Shown: one piece after another, positions 46,279-48,168 of the stretch
Position numbering within the stretch: position 1 is the stretch's first letter
How the letters are laid out: the number at the start of each line of letters is the position of its first letter
Source of the DNA: Rubrivivax sp.
GTDB lineage: Bacteria; Pseudomonadota; Gammaproteobacteria; Burkholderiales; Burkholderiaceae_C
Assembly: GCA_030680415.1 (NCBI GenBank)
Contig: JAUXVE010000035.1
Location: 1 to 48,168, forward strand
Reading direction: 5' to 3'
Length of the DNA: 48,168 bases
Notes under the pieces: model-generated
What the model saw: only the letters and a program-made list of their open reading frames with translations
Told to the model about the DNA's origin: nothing
Database searches by the model: none
Made by a program: the position numbers and the translations under genes

Positions 46279-47160
46279 ATGAACCGACTCCCCATCGAAA
46301 AGCGCGTCCAGATCGTCACCATGCTGGTGGAAGGCATGTCGATGCGGTCGGTGTCGCGGGTCGCAGATGTGTCGATCAACACTGTCACCAAGCTCCTGGC
46401 CGACGTTGGCGCCGCGTGCTCGGAGTACCAAGGCAAGACCATGCGCAACCTGGCGTTGACCGACATTCAAGTCGATGAGATTTGGGCCTTCATCGGCGCG
46501 AAGGCGAAGAACGTCCCGGCCGACGCTGACTCGGCGTTGCGCCTGGGCGACTGCTACACCTACACGGCCATTGACCGCACCACGAAGCTGATGCCCTGCT
46601 ACATGCTCGGCTACCGCACGGCAGGCTGCGCAGAAGCCTTCATGGAAGACTTGGCCTCGCGCTTGTCGAACCGCGTGCAGCTCACCACTGACGGCATGAG
46701 CGGCTACCCTGCCGCCGTAGCAAAAGCCTTCGGCGCGAACGTGGACTATGCGGTCCTGAACAAGAGCTATGCGGCCGGCCCGCCGGCAAAGGAAGCGAAG
46801 CGCCGCTACAGCCCGGCGGAGTGCATCGGCTGCACCAAGGAGCCCAAGATCGGCATCCCGTTCCCTGAGCTTGTCTCAACGTCCAACGTCGAGCGCGCGA
46901 ACCTGACCATGCGCATGCGCATGGGCATGCAGCGGTTCACGCGGCTGACCAACGGGTTCAGCAAAAAGATCGAGATGCACATGCACGCGGTCAGCTTGCA
47001 CTTCATGCACTACAACTTCGCGCGCATCCACAAGACGCTGAAGGTCACGCCAGCCATGCAGGCAGGCATTGCCGCCCATGTCTGGAGCATCGAGGAAATC
47101 GTGCGCTTGGTGCCCGAGCCGGACGCCAAGAAGCGCGGCCCGTACAAGGCGCGGGCATGA
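46279..47160 (+). CDS. IS1-like DDE transposase, single gene
   Basis: A 293-residue protein. The N-terminus is a helix-turn-helix (LPIEKRVQIVTMLVEGMSMR, SVSRVADVSINTVTKLLADV), followed by a DDE core: first Asp in LTDIQVDEIWAFIG, second in RVQLTTDGMSGYP, Glu in LVSTSNVERANLTMRMRM. All three acidic residues are present. Unlike insAB of classic IS1 it is one continuous frame without a zinc-ribbon InsA. No clear terminal inverted repeats or target duplications were found around it, so it may be a stand-alone or domesticated copy. The ATG at 46279 has GAGG 6 nt upstream; the in-frame ATG at 46222 precedes the promoter. Confidence 0.78.
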   Translation: MNRLPIEKRVQIVTMLVEGMSMRSVSRVADVSINTVTKLLADVGAACSEYQGKTMRNLALTDIQVDEIWAFIGAKAKNVPADADSALRLGDCYTYTAIDRTTKLMPCYMLGYRTAGCAEAFMEDLASRLSNRVQLTTDGMSGYPAAVAKAFGANVDYAVLNKSYAAGPPAKEAKRRYSPAECIGCTKEPKIGIPFPELVSTSNVERANLTMRMRMGMQRFTRLTNGFSKKIEMHMHAVSLHFMHYNFARIHKTLKVTPAMQAGIAAHVWSIEEIVRLVPEPDAKKRGPYKARA

Positions 47161-47172
47161 TGTTCGGGCTGA

Positions 47173-47232
47173 GGATAACTACAGCGTCAAGCCGTGCAAA
47201 AAGTCAAGCACGGCAAGCGGACACCGTTATAC
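47173..47232 (+). repeat. attC-like 60-bp hairpin element
   Basis: A 60-bp stretch has GGATAAC at its left end and GTTATAC at its right end (six of seven bases complementary) around a perfect 7-bp stem, GCCGTGC (47191-47197) and GCACGGC (47208-47214), with a 10-nt loop. The outer-box, spacer, inner-stem layout and length resemble an integron attC site, though the left box departs from RYYYAAC and the right box from GTTRRRY. It might instead be a simple hairpin terminator for the transposase gene; no T-tract follows. Confidence 0.35.
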
Positions 47233-47249
47233 ACTAGGGCATAAATTTT

Positions 47250-47537
47250 ATGGGCTATGATCGCGTAGGCAAGCAGAGCAAGACGCAGCTTCAGCGACTG
47301 ATTCATGCGCGCTCCAAGGATACGGCAAGCGTTGTCGTCACCCCTCACGCCAAGAAGCAGATGGCGACGCGGAAGATTGGCGCGCCTTCGCTATTTAAGT
47401 GCTTACGAGAAGGCGCAGTCCTGCGTCAGCCTGAACCGAACGACAAGTTCGGAACCCTAGAGTGCCGAATTGAAAGGATGTGCGGCGGCAAGGAGATCGG
47501 CATCGTGGTTGCTCTTAGCGACGACGACCCAACGTAA
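47250..47537 (+). CDS. DUF4258-like protein, C-terminus cut short
   Basis: A 95-residue protein. The core SVVVTPHAKKQMATRKIG, LFKCLREGAVLRQPEPNDKF, ECRIERMCGGKEIGIVVALS then DDDPT fits DUF4258, small RelE/BrnT-like proteins. Relatives usually continue after the DDDP(T) turn with one more beta-strand; here a TAA ends the frame at exactly the point where the 134-bp direct repeat begins (47536). The last strand is thus missing and the gene may be inactive or modified. No strong ribosome site is seen before the ATG. A toxin role is possible for the fold but no antitoxin gene is next to it. Confidence 0.6.
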   Translation: MGYDRVGKQSKTQLQRLIHARSKDTASVVVTPHAKKQMATRKIGAPSLFKCLREGAVLRQPEPNDKFGTLECRIERMCGGKEIGIVVALSDDDPT

Positions 47538-47669
47538 AGCGTTTATCTGACGCCGCACCCAAGCTGGCCATGAGCGACACGGCCGATGGCGTCGGATAAA
47601 CCTCGTTGGACTGAACCGCCGCCACGGTGGTGAAGTGCGGGGCTGTTGGGGCTGCGGCTGCGTAAACCT
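47536..47669 (+). repeat. 134-bp direct repeat, copy 1
   Basis: The 134 bases here are identical to 48035-48168 at a period of 499 nt. Inside lies a 14-bp inverted repeat with one mismatch, GTTTATCTGACGCC (47541-47554) and GGCGTCGGATAAAC (47588-47601), followed 3 nt later by GTTGGAC (47605-47611), a good match to the integron core GTTRRRY. ACCCAAC at 47527-47533, just outside the repeat, matches RYYYAAC. The sequence TAAACCTCG occurs twice in or at the edge of the repeat (47597, 47663). Confidence 0.85.
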
Positions 47670-48034
47670 CGGCTCCCCGGTCCTATGGGGAATGTAAGGT
47701 TCAGCTCACATCGTGAAATTTTGGTCTAAGACAAGGCCCTCAGCAAGCCCTCAGTTCGTCCGCGCAGCGTTGCGGGTGAGGCTGCGGCGCACCTATGAAT
47801 GATGCACTTGTTCCCCTTGATCGGGAAGCCCTTTGGCGGCCGACAGAGGAGCGGCAGAAGATGTGGCGCGCAAGTCGGCCAGATCAGTCATTGAGCACAC
47901 AGCCGCATCGTCGTCGACTTACCAGTTCGGACCGAGCTGCGGAGCCAGAGCACCCGGGCCTAGTGGCGCGGCTTCGCAACTCGCCGCGCGCCACCACCGC
48001 GTCAGCGGTTTAGTTCAACTGGGACCTATAACGG
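47670..48034. other. Region between repeat copies; small ORF of doubtful coding value
   Basis: A 365-bp stretch of mixed composition. One ATG-started frame at 47795-48013 (72 codons, starting MNDALVPLDREALWRPTEER) ends 22 nt before the second repeat copy, a cassette-like arrangement, but it has no visible ribosome site or known motif. An imperfect local repeat, AGGCCCTCAG and AAGCCCTCAG, lies near 47733-47754. I would not call a gene here with confidence. Confidence 0.35.
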
Positions 48035-48168
48035 AAAGCGTTTATCTGACGCCGCACCCAAGCTGGCCATGAGCGACACGGCCGATGGCGTCGGATAAAC
48101 CTCGTTGGACTGAACCGCCGCCACGGTGGTGAAGTGCGGGGCTGTTGGGGCTGCGGCTGCGTAAACCT
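48035..48168 (+). repeat. 134-bp direct repeat, copy 2 (runs off window)
   Basis: Identical to 47536-47669 up to the last base given, so the true repeat may be longer on its right side. The left flank differs (CTATAACGG before the repeat in place of ACCCAACGT), which sets the left boundary at the AAAGCG start. The same near-perfect 14-bp inverted repeat and GTTGGAC are present. Confidence 0.85.

Overview
The window looks like a chromosomal segment of a GC-rich betaproteobacterium of the order Burkholderiales (Rubrivivax/Leptothrix/Piscinibacter-like; inferred). Pointers are a Bug-type solute-binding protein, a PEP-CTERM exported protein, AceK beside a carbonic anhydrase and an isovaleryl-CoA dehydrogenase, a Liv-type ABC operon containing an acyl-CoA ligase, and a dispersed C-run/G-run repeat of a kind common in that order. 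No tRNA, rRNA or CRISPR array was seen.

Left accessory end (1-8032): two small uncharacterised genes behind an 18-bp AT palindrome; a broken DUF1800 gene; a 963-residue repeat-rich PEP-CTERM surface protein; a frameshifted IS91-type transposase remnant; a ChaN-like lipoprotein; and a hipBA pair with a 12-bp inverted repeat reaching the hipB start codon.

Core metabolic part (8033-44049): a universal stress protein; a coupled acyl-CoA ligase and TPP lyase pair resembling 2-hydroxyacyl-CoA lyase 2 (ILVBL); a Bug protein with an FAD oxidoreductase; a CbiM-like membrane protein; Cu-Zn SOD; a tandem-PAS hybrid kinase coupled to a response regulator; livHMGF with an acyl-CoA ligase and a binding protein; a minus-strand chain of acyl-CoA dehydrogenase, DUF2868, DUF3482 GTPase, trkA and trkH whose last four genes overlap or nearly overlap; a CUT1 sugar ABC operon; and a minus-strand chain of isovaleryl-CoA dehydrogenase, carbonic anhydrase, aceK, thiolase and a LysE exporter. 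The theme is uptake and CoA-dependent breakdown of fatty, aromatic or branched-chain acids, with the glyoxylate-bypass switch (AceK) alongside.

Right accessory end (44170-48168): a small basic Lys/Ala-rich protein converging on a two-gene HTH-ImmA/IrrE peptidase module, a divergent single-gene IS1-like DDE transposase, a truncated DUF4258 gene, and a 134-bp perfect direct repeat with a 499-bp period that runs off the window. The repeat contains a 14-bp near-perfect inverted repeat and integron attC-like core motifs.

The most unusual observations are: (1) the same GC-rich dispersed repeat occurs between livG and livF and, with open frame, inside the isovaleryl-CoA dehydrogenase and aceK genes, adding low-complexity insertions to both enzymes; (2) the HTH-ImmA module and its neighbours; (3) the attC-like repeat region at the right edge; (4) the ligase/2-hydroxyacyl-CoA lyase pair. 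All assignments come from reading the sequence; no database search was run.
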